Positions 7,385-17,696 of a DNA stretch of 64,000 nt are shown here, in pieces. Positions within the stretch are counted from its first letter, which is position 1; each line of letters begins with the position of its first letter. The stretch lies in NCBI GenBank assembly GCA_021805545.1, contig JAJZFB010000068.1, positions 1 through 64,000 on the forward strand. Direction: 5' to 3'. Source of the DNA: Pseudomonadota bacterium. Lineage in GTDB: Bacteria > Pseudomonadota > Alphaproteobacteria > Acetobacterales > Acetobacteraceae. Made by a program: the position numbers and the translations under genes. The notes beneath the pieces are model-generated. The model saw only the letters and a program-made list of their open reading frames with translations. It had not been told where the DNA came from and did not search any database.

Positions 7385-10287
7385 AAATTGGCGCCTTCCC
7401 GCCGCGGGCGCCGTTTTTGCCGTCTTTGGCGCGGCTATGGCTTGCGGCGGCGGCGCCGTGTGGTGAAGGGCTGATTATTCTGCCCAGCCGCCGCGCGGCG
7501 CAGGCGCTGGCGGGGGCGTTTTTACAGGCGAATAAGGGCAAGGCGCTGCTGCTGCCGCGCATTATCGCGCTGGGGAATATAGACGAGGCGGGACTGCTGC
7601 TTTCCACCGGGTTCGCGCTGCCGCCCGCCATTGCGGGCACGCAAAGGCAGGCGCAACTGGCGCGGCTGATTCTGGCCATGAATGGCGCGGGCGGGGCGCC
7701 GCGCAGGCCGCATGCGGCCTGGGTGCTGGCGGCGGAGCTGGCCGGGCTGATGGATGAGGCGGATTATGCCGGGGTGGATTTGGCCGAGGCGCTGCCCAAG
7801 CTGGTGGAGGGCGAGCTGGCCCAGCACTGGCAGACCACGCTGACGTTTTTGAAGATTGTAACGCAAGCCTGGCCCGCATTTTTGCAGGCCCAGGGCATGG
7901 TTAACCCGGCGGCGCGGCTGGCGGCCCTGGTTAAGGCGCAGGCGCAGGCCTGGCGTGACGCCCCGCCCCGGCACCGTGTGTGGATGGTGGCGGCGGAAGG
8001 CACGCAGGCCGTGGCGGCCATGGCGCGGATTGTGGCGGGGCTGCCGGAAGGGATGCTGCTGCTGCCGGGCTATGATCCGGTTGTGAGCGATGAGGCCTGG
8101 GACGCGCTGGATGAGACGCATAACCAGGCCGGGATTGCCGCGCTGCTGGCGGATATGGGCGCGCGGCGCGTGGAGGTGAAACTGCTGGATTCGGCGGAGT
8201 CTGCCGTGCCTGAAGGGCGGGCGGCGCTGCTTTCTCGCGCATTGCTGCCTGCCGCCGCCTTGGGGGCGTGGCAGGACAAGGTGGCGCTGGATATTACGGG
8301 TGTGACCCGGCTGGAGACGCCGGATGAGGCGCAAAATGCGCTGGCCATTGCGATGATTCTGCGCGATGCGCTGGAGCAGCCCGGCAGCACGGCGGCTTTG
8401 ATTACGCCGGACCGGCAATTGGCGGCGCGCGTGGCGGCGGCGCTGAAGCGTTTTGGCATTACCGCCGATGACAGCGCCGGCGAGGAGCTGGCCGAGACGC
8501 CGCCCGCGGTGTTTTTGCGCCTGCTGGCGCGGGCGGCGGCCAGCGAATATGCGCCTCTACCGCTGCTTTCGTTATTGAAACACCCTTTGGCGGCGGGCGG
8601 GTTGCCGCCGGGGCGGTTCCGCGAGGCGGGGCGGCGGCTGGAGTTGCGCGCCCTGCGCGGGCCGCGGCCAGGGCCGGGGTTTGATGGCATAAAATTCCGG
8701 CTGCGCGAGGCGAAGCAGGACATGCGGGATTTTGTGGACAGGCTGGAATGGCTGCTGCGGCCTTTGCATTTGGCGCAGGCGGTGAATCCGGCGGCGGCGT
8801 TGCGGCTGCTGGCCGAGGCGGGCGAGGCGCTTGCCGCGACGGATGCGCTGGCGGGCGCGGAAGTGCTGTGGGCGGGCGAGGCGGGAATCGCGCTTTCCGA
8901 GCTGTTCCGCGAGATGTTTGTGGCGCTGGCGGATTTGCCTGATATGGCGCCAGGCGATGTGCCGGATTTGCTGGATGCGGTGCTGGCGGGCCAGGCGGTG
9001 CGCAAGCCGCGCGCGAAGGATGGGCATCCGCGCATTGCCATTTGGGGCATACAGGAAGCAGCATTGCAGAATGTGGATGTTGCCGTGCTGGGCGGGCTGG
9101 TGGAGGGCGTGTGGCCAGCACCCGCCGAGCCTGGGCCATGGCTCTCGCGCCCCATGCGCAAGCAGGCCGGGCTGGCGGCGCCCGAGCAGAAAATAGCGCA
9201 GGCCGCGCATGGGTTTTTTGCGCTGGGCTGTGCGTGCCGCGAGATTGTGCTGGCCGCCCCCGCGCGGCGCGAGCGCGCCCCCGCCGTGCCCGCGCGCTGG
9301 CTGACGCGGCTGGAGGCGCTGCTGGCCGGGGCGGAGATGAAATTACCGCTGCATGATGCGGCATTATGGGCCGCGCAGTTGGATGTGCCAGTGCGGCGCG
9401 AATGGCGCGGGCGGCCTTATCCGCGCCCACCCGCCACTGCGCGGCCGCGGCAGCTTTCCATTTCGGATTTCGGCACGCTGATAACCGACCCTTATGCGAT
9501 TTATGCCAAGCATGTATTGAAGGTTGAGGCACTGAGCGGGCTGGATGAGGAAAGCGATGCCAGCCTGTTTGGCGAGATTGTGCATGCAGGGCTGGCGGCG
9601 TTTTTTGGCGCCGGCAAGGATGAGGTGATACGGCCCGGTGCCGTGGAATTGCTGACGGTGAAGCTGCAAACGGCGATGCGGGAGAAACGCCCGCGCGCGG
9701 CGCTGGAGCATTGGTGGGCGGCACGGCTGGCGCGTATTGCGCAATGGGTGGTGGCGCTGGAGCGCGCGCGGCGTGAGGCATTTGGAACACCCCAGGCGCT
9801 GGCGCATGAATTGGCCGGTACGCTGCCGCTGCCCGGCGGGTTTGCGCTGACCGGGCGCGCCGACCGGATTGAGCGTGGCGCGGATGGAAATGTTGCGCTG
9901 ATTGACTACAAAACCGGAACAATACCCGCCGCCGCCGCCGTAGAGGCGGGCACGGCGCCGCAATTACCGCTGGAAGCGGTGATGGCGGAGGCTGGTGTAT
10001 TTGGCGCGGATTTTCACGCCAGCGTGACGGAGCTGGCTTATGTTAAGCTCTCGGGCCGCGCGGAAGCGGGCGAGGAAATGCGGTTGTTTAAGCGCAAGCC
10101 TGAGACGTTGCGCGCCGCCGTGGCGCAGGCAGGTGCTGCGCTGCAGGATTTGTTTGATAAATTCGCCGATGAGAGCGTGGCTTACCTGGCCATGCCGCAT
10201 CCGGGCCGGGTGAATTCTTATGATGCCTATGGCGGGATTTCACGCCGGGCGGAATGGGCCGGGGAGGATGAAAATGACGGCGATTGA
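7381..10287 (+). CDS. addB: Double-strand break repair protein AddB
   Basis: About 968 residues if translation begins at TTG 7381, which overlaps the upstream stop as TTGA and suits coupled translation. Further in-frame sequence to 7303 lies inside the previous gene. The N-terminal region (LIILPSRRAAQAL) is the degenerate helicase-like start of alphaproteobacterial AddB. The C-terminus has a PD-(D/E)xK nuclease core: GRADRIE near residue 825 and LIDYKTG near 841. With AddA it forms the helicase-nuclease that resects double-strand ends and loads RecA. The start codon is inferred; the identity is firm from sequence and from addA following directly. Confidence 0.92.
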   Translation: MKIGAFPPRAPFLPSLARLWLAAAAPCGEGLIILPSRRAAQALAGAFLQANKGKALLLPRIIALGNIDEAGLLLSTGFALPPAIAGTQRQAQLARLILAMNGAGGAPRRPHAAWVLAAELAGLMDEADYAGVDLAEALPKLVEGELAQHWQTTLTFLKIVTQAWPAFLQAQGMVNPAARLAALVKAQAQAWRDAPPRHRVWMVAAEGTQAVAAMARIVAGLPEGMLLLPGYDPVVSDEAWDALDETHNQAGIAALLADMGARRVEVKLLDSAESAVPEGRAALLSRALLPAAALGAWQDKVALDITGVTRLETPDEAQNALAIAMILRDALEQPGSTAALITPDRQLAARVAAALKRFGITADDSAGEELAETPPAVFLRLLARAAASEYAPLPLLSLLKHPLAAGGLPPGRFREAGRRLELRALRGPRPGPGFDGIKFRLREAKQDMRDFVDRLEWLLRPLHLAQAVNPAAALRLLAEAGEALAATDALAGAEVLWAGEAGIALSELFREMFVALADLPDMAPGDVPDLLDAVLAGQAVRKPRAKDGHPRIAIWGIQEAALQNVDVAVLGGLVEGVWPAPAEPGPWLSRPMRKQAGLAAPEQKIAQAAHGFFALGCACREIVLAAPARRERAPAVPARWLTRLEALLAGAEMKLPLHDAALWAAQLDVPVRREWRGRPYPRPPATARPRQLSISDFGTLITDPYAIYAKHVLKVEALSGLDEESDASLFGEIVHAGLAAFFGAGKDEVIRPGAVELLTVKLQTAMREKRPRAALEHWWAARLARIAQWVVALERARREAFGTPQALAHELAGTLPLPGGFALTGRADRIERGADGNVALIDYKTGTIPAAAAVEAGTAPQLPLEAVMAEAGVFGADFHASVTELAYVKLSGRAEAGEEMRLFKRKPETLRAAVAQAGAALQDLFDKFADESVAYLAMPHPGRVNSYDAYGGISRRAEWAGEDENDGD

Positions 10288-13200
10288 CCTGGCCAATGAG
10301 GAGCAGCGCCGGGCATCCAACCCGCTGGTTTCAACATTTACCGCGGCCTCGGCGGGCAGCGGCAAAACCAAGCTGCTGACGGACAGGCTGTTGCGGCTGA
10401 TGCTGGGCGGGGCAAGGCCGGAGAAGATTTTATGCCTGACCTACACCAAGGCGGCGGCGGCGGAAATGCGCATGAGGCTGAATGCGCGGCTGGGCAAATG
10501 GGTGGCGCTGCCGCGCGCGGCGCTGGAGGCCGAGCTGCGCGCGCTGGACGTGGCGCCGGATGCGAAAACCCTGGTGCTGGCGCGCAAGATTTTTGCCGAT
10601 GTGCTGGATTTGCCAGGCGGGATGCGGATTGAGACAATCCATGCGTTTTGCCAGTCGCTGCTGCGGCGGTTTCCGCTGGAGGCGGAGTTATCGCCGCATT
10701 TTGAGGTGGCGGATGATGCGAAGGCGGCATTGCGGCTGCGCGAGGCGCGCGAGGCGGTGCTGGCGGATGTGGATGCGCGCGACGCGGTGGCGCTGCTGGC
10801 CGGGGAGATTGACGAGCAGCGCTTTGCCAAGCTGACACAGGAGTTTTGCACAAGCCCGGAAGCGGCGGGGCTGCGCGGCACGGCGGAGGCTGTGGCCGCG
10901 TTGCAGCGCGCGGCGCTGGGAGCGGGCGACGAAGGCGAAGAGGAGATTCTGGCGCGGGCGGTGGTTGTGCCGGGTGAGGAGGCGCTGCGCGATGGGCTGA
11001 ACTTGCTCGTGGAGCGGGGCAATAGCAAAGGCGCAAAATGGGCATACCCCTTGCTGGACTGGCTTGCGCTGGCACCGGCAGAGCGCGCCGCTTGCTGGGA
11101 TAATTGGGTGTGCGGCTTTTTTACGGATAACGGTAAAGGGCATCCCAATACACTCCACCAATTTTTTGGCAAAAAGCTGGTGGATGAAGAGGCATGGATA
11201 CGCGAGAAAGTTGAGGAGGAATGCCAGCGTATTGCGCTGAAGCAGGAGCAGCTTCGCACCGCGCGGCTGGCGGCGCTGAACGCGGCGGTGGCGCGCCTGC
11301 TGCTGCCGGTTGCGGCGGGGGAACGGGGCGCGAAAAGCCTCGCGGCCCAGCTCTCTTACGGCGATTTAATTGCGTATACGGAAAAACTTCTCGTGGACCC
11401 GGGGGCGGCCTGGGTGCTGTACAAGCTGGATGGCGGGATTGAGCATCTGCTGCTGGACGAGGTGCAGGATACCGCGCCCCAGCAATGGGAAATTGCCAAT
11501 GCCATCGCCGCGGAGTTTTTTGCTGGCGAGGGCGCGCGGGAGGCGGCGCGCAGTATTTTTGCCGTGGGCGACCCTAAGCAGTCCATCTTCTCGTTCCAGG
11601 GCGCGGATTTGACGAGTTTTGCCGCGTACAAGGCAAAATTCAAAGACCAGGCGGTGAGCGCTGGGCGGGAATGGCTGGATGGGAGATTGTCTGTCTCGTT
11701 CCGCTCTACCGCGCCGGTGCTGGCGCTGGCGGATGCGGTGTTTGCGGAAGGGTTCGCGCGGCAGGGTGTGTATGGGCCAAGCGAGGTGCCGCTGCATGTG
11801 GTGAGCCGCACGGGCCAGGCCGGGCGGGTAACGCTATGGCCGCTGACAAAGGCGCAGGCGGTGGCGGAATTGCCGGCCTGGCAGGTGCCGGATGAGTATG
11901 ACAGCGCGGAATCGGCCTATGCGCTGCTGGCGCGGCAGATTGCGGCGTTTGCCGTGAAGCGGCTGGAAGAGCCGCTGGCCTCGCGCGGCCGCCTGGCCCG
12001 GGCTGGAGATTTTTTGATTCTGGTGCGAAGGCGCGATGCCCTGATGGGGGCGATGACGGCGGCGCTGAAGGCGCGCGGCATTGCCGTGGCCGGGCTGGAC
12101 CGCATGGTGCTGACCAGCCAGGTGGCGGTGAGCGATTTGCTGGCGCTGTGCGATGCGCTGCTGCTGCCCAATGATGACCGGGCCTTCGCGCAGTTTCTGG
12201 TCTCGCCGCTGGGCGGGCTTGCTGACGAGAGCTTGATGGCGTTGGCGCTGGGGCGGGCGCGGCGGCTTGTGGATGTGCTGTATGCGCGGGCGGGGGAGCG
12301 CGCGGACTGGGATTCGGCGCGGGCGTTTTACGAGGCGCTGCGGCAGAAGGCGGATTTTATGCCGCCTTACGCGCTGCTGGAAGAGGCGTTGGGGACGCTG
12401 GGCGGGCGGGCGAAATTGCTGCGCCGGCTGGGGCCGGAGGCGGCGGAGCCATTGGATGAATTTCTGGCCGAGGCGCTGAATTACACGCGCACCGAGCCGG
12501 GCTCTCTGCAGGGGTTTGTGCAGAATATGCGGCTGGCCAATGCCTCGATAAAGCGTGAGGCCGAGGCGGGCGGCGATGCGGTGCGGATTATGACCGTGCA
12601 TGGCGCCAAGGGGCTGCAGGCGCCGATTGTGATTCTGCCCGATACCACCTGCCTGCCCAAAATGGATAAGACGCTGTTCTGGCTGGAGGCGCCGCAGCAA
12701 GGGGGCAAGGTGCCCATTTACTGCCCGCGCGCGGAAATGCGCGCCGGGGCGGTGGCGCGGGCGGCGGATAAGGATAAGCAGGCCATGCTGGCCGAGTATA
12801 ACCGGCTGCTCTACGTGGCGCTGACGCGGGCGGAGGATGAGCTGCTGATTTGCGGGGCTGAGGGCAAGCGCAGCCTGCCGGAAACATGCTGGTATAATGC
12901 CGTGGCGCAGGGGGTTGCCCGGCTGCCCGCGCGGGACGAGGAGGGGGTGCTGGTGCTGGATTGCGCGCAGAGCGCAGCACCCGACCGCGTGGCCAAGCTG
13001 AACGCCGCGCGCCGCGCCGCGCCGCCGGGCTGGGCGGGGGCAGCGCCAGGCTGGCGGGCCACGCCGCCGCCGCAGGAGGTGACCAAGCCGGAACGCATTG
13101 TGCCGAGCCGCAGCCCGGAGGAAGAGGCGCGGCGGGCGGTGGCGGTAAGCCCGCTGAGTGCCCCGCCGCGCGGGGCGCAGAGCACGGCCATGAGCCGGGG

Positions 13201-13678
13201 CACGGCGATTCACGCGCTGCTGCAGCATTTGCCGGGGCTGCCGCCGGAAGCGCGGCGGGGCGCGGCGATGAAGTATCTGGCGGCGCAGGAGGCGGGCATT
13301 GCCGCGCAGGCGGAGGCCATTTGCGGCTTGGTGCTGGCGGTGCTGGGGCGGCTGGAACTGCATGATTTATTTGGGCCGTCATCGCTGGCCGAGGTGCCTT
13401 TGGCCGGTGTGGTGGCGGGGCGCGAACTGGGCGGCATTGTGGACCGGCTGGCGGTGACCAGCACGCAGGTCTGGCTGGCCGATTATAAAAGCGACCGTGC
13501 CCCGCCTGGGACGCATGGCTTGATCCCGGAAAAATATGTCAGCCAGCTTGCCGCCTATAGGCGGATTTTGCAGCAGATTTACCCGGCGCACGAAATTCGC
13601 ACCCTGCTGATATGGACCGAGACGGCCGCCGTGATGGAAGTGCCCGTGGCGCTGCTGGAGCGGGCCGGGCCGGGTTGA
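10274..13678 (+). CDS. addA: Double-strand break repair helicase-nuclease AddA
   Basis: 1134 residues from ATG 10274, which has GGGGAGG 6 nt upstream; an ATG at 10268 is too close to it. The gene overlaps the addB end by 14 bp. UvrD-type helicase motifs are seen: Walker A (AASAGSGKT) near residue 25, the DEVQDT Walker B near 395, [13 protein letters not shown] near 430, and [10 protein letters not shown] with [12 protein letters not shown] in the second RecA lobe. A C-terminal nuclease carries IVDRLAV and LADYKSDR near residues 1055–1075. It is the ATP-driven 3'-5' helicase and nuclease partner of AddB. Length and motif set are complete. Confidence 0.95.
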   Translation: MTAIDLANEEQRRASNPLVSTFTAASAGSGKTKLLTDRLLRLMLGGARPEKILCLTYTKAAAAEMRMRLNARLGKWVALPRAALEAELRALDVAPDAKTLVLARKIFADVLDLPGGMRIETIHAFCQSLLRRFPLEAELSPHFEVADDAKAALRLREAREAVLADVDARDAVALLAGEIDEQRFAKLTQEFCTSPEAAGLRGTAEAVAALQRAALGAGDEGEEEILARAVVVPGEEALRDGLNLLVERGNSKGAKWAYPLLDWLALAPAERAACWDNWVCGFFTDNGKGHPNTLHQFFGKKLVDEEAWIREKVEEECQRIALKQEQLRTARLAALNAAVARLLLPVAAGERGAKSLAAQLSYGDLIAYTEKLLVDPGAAWVLYKLDGGIEHLLLDEVQDTAPQQWEIANAIAAEFFAGEGAREAARSIFAVGDPKQSIFSFQGADLTSFAAYKAKFKDQAVSAGREWLDGRLSVSFRSTAPVLALADAVFAEGFARQGVYGPSEVPLHVVSRTGQAGRVTLWPLTKAQAVAELPAWQVPDEYDSAESAYALLARQIAAFAVKRLEEPLASRGRLARAGDFLILVRRRDALMGAMTAALKARGIAVAGLDRMVLTSQVAVSDLLALCDALLLPNDDRAFAQFLVSPLGGLADESLMALALGRARRLVDVLYARAGERADWDSARAFYEALRQKADFMPPYALLEEALGTLGGRAKLLRRLGPEAAEPLDEFLAEALNYTRTEPGSLQGFVQNMRLANASIKREAEAGGDAVRIMTVHGAKGLQAPIVILPDTTCLPKMDKTLFWLEAPQQGGKVPIYCPRAEMRAGAVARAADKDKQAMLAEYNRLLYVALTRAEDELLICGAEGKRSLPETCWYNAVAQGVARLPARDEEGVLVLDCAQSAAPDRVAKLNAARRAAPPGWAGAAPGWRATPPPQEVTKPERIVPSRSPEEEARRAVAVSPLSAPPRGAQSTAMSRGTAIHALLQHLPGLPPEARRGAAMKYLAAQEAGIAAQAEAICGLVLAVLGRLELHDLFGPSSLAEVPLAGVVAGRELGGIVDRLAVTSTQVWLADYKSDRAPPGTHGLIPEKYVSQLAAYRRILQQIYPAHEIRTLLIWTETAAVMEVPVALLERAGPG

Positions 13679-13737
13679 TCGGCGGGCGGATAGGCGCCAT
13701 GTTACCGGAAATTCCTTATTCACCAAGGACCGCTGAT

Positions 13738-14055
13738 ATGACCAAAGCCGTTACCGACGAGACTTTCGAGACCGATGTGCTGAAATCCGGCGCGCCCGTG
13801 CTGGTGGATTTCTGGGCGGAATGGTGCGGCCCGTGCCGGTCCATCGCGCCCTCGCTGGAGGATCTCGCCAAGGAATATGAAGGCAAGCTCGAGATCGTGA
13901 AGGTGAATATCGACGAGAACCCGATGACACCGAGCCAGTTTGGCGTGCGCGGGATCCCGACCCTGCTGATCTTCAAGGACGGCAAGGTAGCGGCCCAGCA
14001 GGTGGGCGCGGCGCCGAAATCGGCGTTGAAGGCCTGGATTGAGAAAAGCCTGTAA
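13738..14055 (+). CDS. trxA: Thioredoxin
   Basis: 105 residues, of standard size. The active site WCGPC (Cys30 and Cys33), the buried VDFWAEW strand and the cis-proline segment RGIPTLL are all present. It is a cytosolic disulfide reductase kept reduced by thioredoxin reductase. The start at ATG 13738 (MTKAVTD) has AAGGA upstream. An earlier ATG at 13699 would add a non-conserved leader. It follows addA by 59 bp, the usual alphaproteobacterial order, and precedes the thioesterase by 1 bp. Confidence 0.97.
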   Translation: MTKAVTDETFETDVLKSGAPVLVDFWAEWCGPCRSIAPSLEDLAKEYEGKLEIVKVNIDENPMTPSQFGVRGIPTLLIFKDGKVAAQQVGAAPKSALKAWIEKSL

Positions 14056-14056
14056 G

Positions 14057-14452
14057 ATGACCGAGGGCGCGAAGCCCCCGGCGCAGATGCCGATGATCCG
14101 CACCATCGCCATGCCGGCCGATGCCAATGCCAATGGCGATATTTTCGGCGGCTGGCTGATGAGCCAGATGGACCTGGCCGCCGGTAACCTGGCCGTGCGG
14201 GTGGCGCATGGGCGCTGCGTGACCGTGGCGGTGGAGGCCATGAGCTTTCTGCGCCCGGTGAAGGTGGGTGATGAGGTGACGGTGTATTGCGAGCTGCTTT
14301 CGACCGGGCGCAGCTCGATGAATATTTCCGTGGAGGCCTGGCGGCGGGAACGCTCGGAAGAGGATGACCACCAGGTGACGAAGGCGGTGTTCAAATTTGT
14401 GGCCATAGATGCCGAAGGCCGGTCCAGGCCGATCAAGAAGGACGCCGGTTAG
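14057..14452 (+). CDS. Acyl-CoA thioesterase, YciA-like
   Basis: 131 residues forming one hotdog domain. The conserved block with ANANGDIFGGWLMSQMDLAAG matches the acyl-CoA hydrolase YciA/ACOT family, including the catalytic Asp of the GDIFGGW segment. The C-terminal half has the VEAMSFLRPVKVGDEV strand. It hydrolyses acyl-CoA to free acid and CoA. The ATG follows the trxA stop by 1 bp, so the two are likely translated from one mRNA. Confidence 0.93.
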   Translation: MTEGAKPPAQMPMIRTIAMPADANANGDIFGGWLMSQMDLAAGNLAVRVAHGRCVTVAVEAMSFLRPVKVGDEVTVYCELLSTGRSSMNISVEAWRRERSEEDDHQVTKAVFKFVAIDAEGRSRPIKKDAG

Positions 14453-14626
14453 CGGGCCGCCAGAAGCTGCCGGGTAAGGCGGACATAGCGGCATCTTGCG
14501 TTGACTTAATGCGGCATTGCTTGACCTGACTCGCGGCGCTGCGTAACGCGGGAATGGTTATGATTGCAAGTTACCACCCGGCAGGCCGGATAATACGGGA
14601 CGGCGTTGGAATAATAGGGCGCGCCC

Positions 14627-15349
14627 ATGCCAAATGACACTCCGGCCCTGCCGCAATTACGGGTGCGCGGGCGCAGCTTCATGGCGCTTATCCTGGTGCC
14701 AGAACCGCCCGTTACGGGATGGCTGGCGGCGCTGGATGCGCAGATGGAGCGGGCAGCCGGGTATTTTGCGCAAAAACCCGTGGTGGTGAATTTTTCGGCC
14801 CTGGAAGATGACCGCGCCGACCCCGCCGCGCTGCTTTATGCGCTGGATATGCGCGGGTTGCAGATTATTGGCCTGGAGGGCATTGCGCGCCGCAGGCTGG
14901 CCGGGTCGCGCTTCGCCAATCTGCCGGATTTGCGGCAGAAAACCGGGGCCGAGGATGAGCTGGGACGCGAGATTACGCTACCAAGCGTGGCGGAACCTGT
15001 GCCCGCCCCGGCGCCCGCGACAACGTCGTTGCTGATCGACCGGCCGGTGCGCTCGGGCCAGTCGATTATTTTCGAGGATGGGGATGTGACCATAATCGGC
15101 GCGCTTTCATCGGGCGCGGAGGTGGTGGCTGGCGGCTCGGTGCATGTTTACGGGGCGCTGCGCGGGCGCGCGATTGCGGGGGTGAAATCTGGCGCCAATG
15201 CACGGATTTTCTGCCGCAAGCTGGCCGCGGAGCTTGTAGCCATAGATGGAATTTACGGCACGGCGGATGATTGGAACAAAAGTTTCGAGGATTGCGCGGT
15301 GCAGATACAACTGGACCAGGGCGGGCTGAAGATTTCCGCACTGGGATGA
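14627..15349 (+). CDS. minC: Septum site-determining protein MinC
   Basis: 240 residues. The C-terminal third has the glycine-rich beta-helix of MinC: VRSGQSI, DVTIIGALSSGAEVVAGGSVHVYG and LRGRAIAG. This binds MinD and FtsZ. The N-terminal domain (from about residue 8) is less conserved, as usual. A proline/alanine linker lies near residue 125. It inhibits FtsZ polymerisation away from mid-cell. It starts the minCDE operon, with minD 36 bp downstream. The 174-bp upstream spacer holds TTGACC- and TTGCAA-like hexamers but no clear promoter. Confidence 0.93.
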   Translation: MPNDTPALPQLRVRGRSFMALILVPEPPVTGWLAALDAQMERAAGYFAQKPVVVNFSALEDDRADPAALLYALDMRGLQIIGLEGIARRRLAGSRFANLPDLRQKTGAEDELGREITLPSVAEPVPAPAPATTSLLIDRPVRSGQSIIFEDGDVTIIGALSSGAEVVAGGSVHVYGALRGRAIAGVKSGANARIFCRKLAAELVAIDGIYGTADDWNKSFEDCAVQIQLDQGGLKISALG

Positions 15350-15385
15350 GAATTTTACCGCCAAACAGGTAAGGAGTTTACACAT

Positions 15386-16207
15386 ATGTCTAAAGTTATG
15401 GTGGTGACCTCGGGCAAGGGGGGCGTGGGCAAGACGACCAGCAGCGCCTCTCTGGGTGCGGCCCTGGCGCAGACCGGGCAGAATGTTGTGCTCATCGATT
15501 TTGACGTGGGTTTGCGCAACCTGGACCTGGTGATGGGGGCCGAGCGGCGCGTTGTGTTCGATTTGGTGAATGTGGTGCAGGGCGATGCCAAGCTGCCGCA
15601 GGCGCTGATCCGCGATAAGCGCATCGAGACGCTCTCGCTGCTGCCGGCCTCGCAGACGCGCGACAAGGATGCGCTGACCGAGGAAGGCGTGCTGGGCGTG
15701 ATTAACGAACTGCGCGGGAAATTTGACTGGATTATCTGTGACAGCCCGGCAGGCATTGAGAAAGGCGCGCAGCTTGCCATGCGGTTTGCCGACATGGCGG
15801 TGGTTGTGACGAACCCGGAAGTGTCCTCGGTGCGCGATTCCGACCGCATTATCGGCATGCTGGATTCCAAGACGCTGCGCGCCGAAAATGGCGAGCATTT
15901 TGAGAAGCATTTGCTGCTGACGCGCTATAACGCGGCGCGCGCGGCCAAGGGCGAAATGCTGAACGTGAAGGATGTGCTGGAGATTCTGGCGATTCCGCTG
16001 CTGGGCATTGTGCCGGAGAGCACGGATGTGCTCAACGCCTCGAACCTCGGCTGCCCGGTGACGCTGCATAACCCGGAATCCGCCGCGGCCAAGGCCTATG
16101 CGGATGCGGCCAAGCGGCTGCGCGGCGAGATGCTGGAGATTGTGGAGCCAGTGGAGAAAAAAGGGCTGATCGGCCGGCTGTTTGGGCGGAAGGCGGCGTT
16201 GGCATGA
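15386..16207 (+). CDS. minD: Septum site-determining ATPase MinD
   Basis: 273 residues. The deviant Walker A motif [10 protein letters not shown] is near residue 10, the switch I region [13 protein letters not shown] follows, and DSPAGIE is the switch II segment. The C-terminus ([14 protein letters not shown]) can form the amphipathic membrane-targeting helix. MinD binds the membrane as an ATP dimer and recruits MinC and MinE. The ribosome binding site AAGGAG is clear. The stop overlaps the minE start by 4 nt (ATGA). Confidence 0.97.
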   Translation: MSKVMVVTSGKGGVGKTTSSASLGAALAQTGQNVVLIDFDVGLRNLDLVMGAERRVVFDLVNVVQGDAKLPQALIRDKRIETLSLLPASQTRDKDALTEEGVLGVINELRGKFDWIICDSPAGIEKGAQLAMRFADMAVVVTNPEVSSVRDSDRIIGMLDSKTLRAENGEHFEKHLLLTRYNAARAAKGEMLNVKDVLEILAIPLLGIVPESTDVLNASNLGCPVTLHNPESAAAKAYADAAKRLRGEMLEIVEPVEKKGLIGRLFGRKAALA

Positions 16208-16467
16208 GCATATTCAAGTTTTTCACCCGTACACGCACGGCGCCCGTGGCGCGGGACAGGTTGCAGATTTTGCTGGCGCATGAGCGCGCACTCTCTGGCC
16301 GGGCAGATTTGGCGGCGATTTTGCGCGAGGAGATACTGGCGGTAATTGCCAAGCATGTGGCGATTGACCCTGGCAAGGTGAATGTGAAGCTGGAGCGGGG
16401 GGACCATGTCTCGACGCTGGAAGTGAATGTGGAAATGCTGGACGAGGCGAAAGCCAAGGCAGGCTAG
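16204..16467 (+). CDS. minE: Cell division topological specificity factor MinE
   Basis: 87 residues, of normal length. The N-terminal anti-MinCD segment includes [13 protein letters not shown], and the topological-specificity domain follows ([16 protein letters not shown] at the end). It stimulates MinD ATPase, giving pole-to-pole oscillation and restricting division to mid-cell. It overlaps minD by ATGA. A strong palindrome follows the stop after 8 bp. Confidence 0.96.
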   Translation: MSIFKFFTRTRTAPVARDRLQILLAHERALSGRADLAAILREEILAVIAKHVAIDPGKVNVKLERGDHVSTLEVNVEMLDEAKAKAG

Positions 16468-16475
16468 AGCCGGAT

Positions 16476-16514
16476 GATTTTAGACCGGATCACGTTGTGA
16501 TCCGGTCTAAAATC
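16476..16514. repeat. Perfect 18-bp inverted repeat downstream of minE
   Basis: Two perfect 18-bp arms (16476–16493 and 16497–16514) are separated by GTT. The hairpin would be very stable, but the right arm ends in ..TAAAATC without a long U-tract. It may act as a weak bidirectional terminator or be a dispersed palindromic element. It is next to two further palindromes in the same spacer. Confidence 0.75.
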
Positions 16515-16539
16515 TGAATCCGTCTCTAAATCAATGAGG

Positions 16540-16603
16540 TAGAGCGCGATTCAGACTTTCGAATCGCTCGCAAAGCGAGCGCATCTCAAGTCATCGCGCT
16601 CTA
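16540..16603. repeat. AGAGC-type palindromic element
   Basis: TAGAGCGCGAT (16540–16550) pairs with ATCGCGCTCTA (16593–16603). Inside lies a second hairpin, CGCTCGC-AAA-GCGAGCG (16565–16581). Such TAGAGC-bounded nested palindromes resemble REP-like elements known from many alphaproteobacterial spacers. A related element is at 25638. Confidence 0.65.
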
Positions 16604-16660
16604 GTGTCCCGGTTCTGAAATTCGCGATATTTCACATCACGAATTTCAGAACCATCACAC
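16603..16660. repeat. MITE-like dispersed inverted repeat, copy 1
   Basis: The 58-bp block opens with AGTGTCCCGGTTCTGAAATTC and ends with AGAACCATCACAC. Internal perfect 14-bp arms lie at 16611–16624 and 16640–16653, and the outer ends GTGT/ACAC also pair. A second copy with the same ends and a shorter core is at 25741–25784. Confidence 0.75.
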
Positions 16661-16676
16661 CAGACCCTGCGTGGCG

Positions 16677-17684
16677 CTATTGCCCGCTTAGGAAGATGGT
16701 TGCCTCGCTCGGTGCCGCGGATGGCAGGCTCCGGCTTTGGATATAGGCGAGGATGTCGGCATCCGGCGTGGCGCGTTGCAGGTCGCGTGTGATGAGGTGG
16801 TAATCGGGCGGGTAGTAGGCCAGGGTTACAGGGGCGTTGGCGGGGATGGCCTTCCAGCAGCTTCTCATGGCCTCTTTGGGGATAAGCTGGTCGTGCCCGC
16901 CATACAGGATGAGGGCGGGCTGCCGAAAGGACGCGCAGGCCGCCTGCGCCTGGCCCATGAGGGTGACCAGGCCTTCTATATTGGCAATGCTGGGGGCGTG
17001 GAGGGTGAGCGGGTCTTCGCCAAAGGCGATGAGGGCCGGGATGTTGTCTGACGCCATGACATGGACGGACTGGCCGGTGAGGCGCTTGCCGGGGGCAAAA
17101 AAGGCGGCGATGCGCAGGGTTTCATGGTAGAACGGGTTCATGGCCGGGCCGCCCCAGACGGCGGGGGCGGAGAGAATATAGCCATCCACCGGTGGCGGGC
17201 TGGGTGAGGCGCCAAGGAGCAGGCCGATGGCGCCGCCCATGGATTCGCCCATGATGAAGAGCTTGGTGTGCGGGTATTTGGCGCGGAGCTGCTCGGCTTC
17301 GGCGCGGGATTCGTCCACCAGCGTGGCGGTGCCGGGCCAATGGCCGCGGTTTTTGCTGGCGCCGAAGGAGGAGAGGTCCGGGGCGTAGATTTGTATGCCA
17401 TGGGGGTTGAGGTAGCTGGCGAGCATGGCCCAGCCGTCGCGGCTGTCGGTATAGCCGTGCAGCGCCAGGATAACGGCTTTAATAGGGCCATGAGCGGGGT
17501 AGAGGCGGTAGGGCTGCGCCGCGCCATCGGGCACATGGAAGTAACCCGAGGTGATGATGGGGTGGCCCGGATAAGGCTGGGGTACGCGGTACGGGGCGGC
17601 GGCGCAGCCGGCCAGGGCGGCCAGCATGGCCAGCTTGGGAAACGCGCCAAGCCACGCTAAGATGCGCGGCAGTTTCTTATTCAG
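16677..17684 (-). CDS. Alpha/beta hydrolase, probable lipoprotein (monoglyceride lipase-like)
   Basis: An alpha/beta hydrolase with LALHGYTDSRDGW near the oxyanion hole, the nucleophile elbow GESMGG and a late YGGHDQLIP segment bearing the acid; a His-containing end (DYHLI) completes the triad. This resembles monoglyceride lipase/lysophospholipase enzymes. The N-terminus LAMLAALAGCAAAP is a lipobox, so the protein is probably lipid-anchored in the periplasm. The start is uncertain. A CTG at 17684 gives a good signal peptide (NKKLPRILAWLG), TTG at 17714/17717 would overlap the divergent gene, and ATG 17627 leaves too short a signal. Confidence 0.8.
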   Translation of the reverse strand: MNKKLPRILAWLGAFPKLAMLAALAGCAAAPYRVPQPYPGHPIITSGYFHVPDGAAQPYRLYPAHGPIKAVILALHGYTDSRDGWAMLASYLNPHGIQIYAPDLSSFGASKNRGHWPGTATLVDESRAEAEQLRAKYPHTKLFIMGESMGGAIGLLLGASPSPPPVDGYILSAPAVWGGPAMNPFYHETLRIAAFFAPGKRLTGQSVHVMASDNIPALIAFGEDPLTLHAPSIANIEGLVTLMGQAQAACASFRQPALILYGGHDQLIPKEAMRSCWKAIPANAPVTLAYYPPDYHLITRDLQRATPDADILAYIQSRSLPSAAPSEATIFLSGQ

Positions 17685-17696
17685 GGGCAGGTTTTC

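Noticed and set aside
8459-9922. 487-codon minus-strand frame inside addB
   Set aside because: It is Ala/Pro-rich antisense sequence without a domain.
11834-13363. 509-codon minus-strand frame inside addA
   Set aside because: It overlaps the helicase domain completely and has low-complexity Arg/Pro/His-rich sequence.
13699-13737. Upstream ATG for thioredoxin
   Set aside because: It adds 13 residues not seen in thioredoxins; the ATG at 13738 has a better ribosome binding site.
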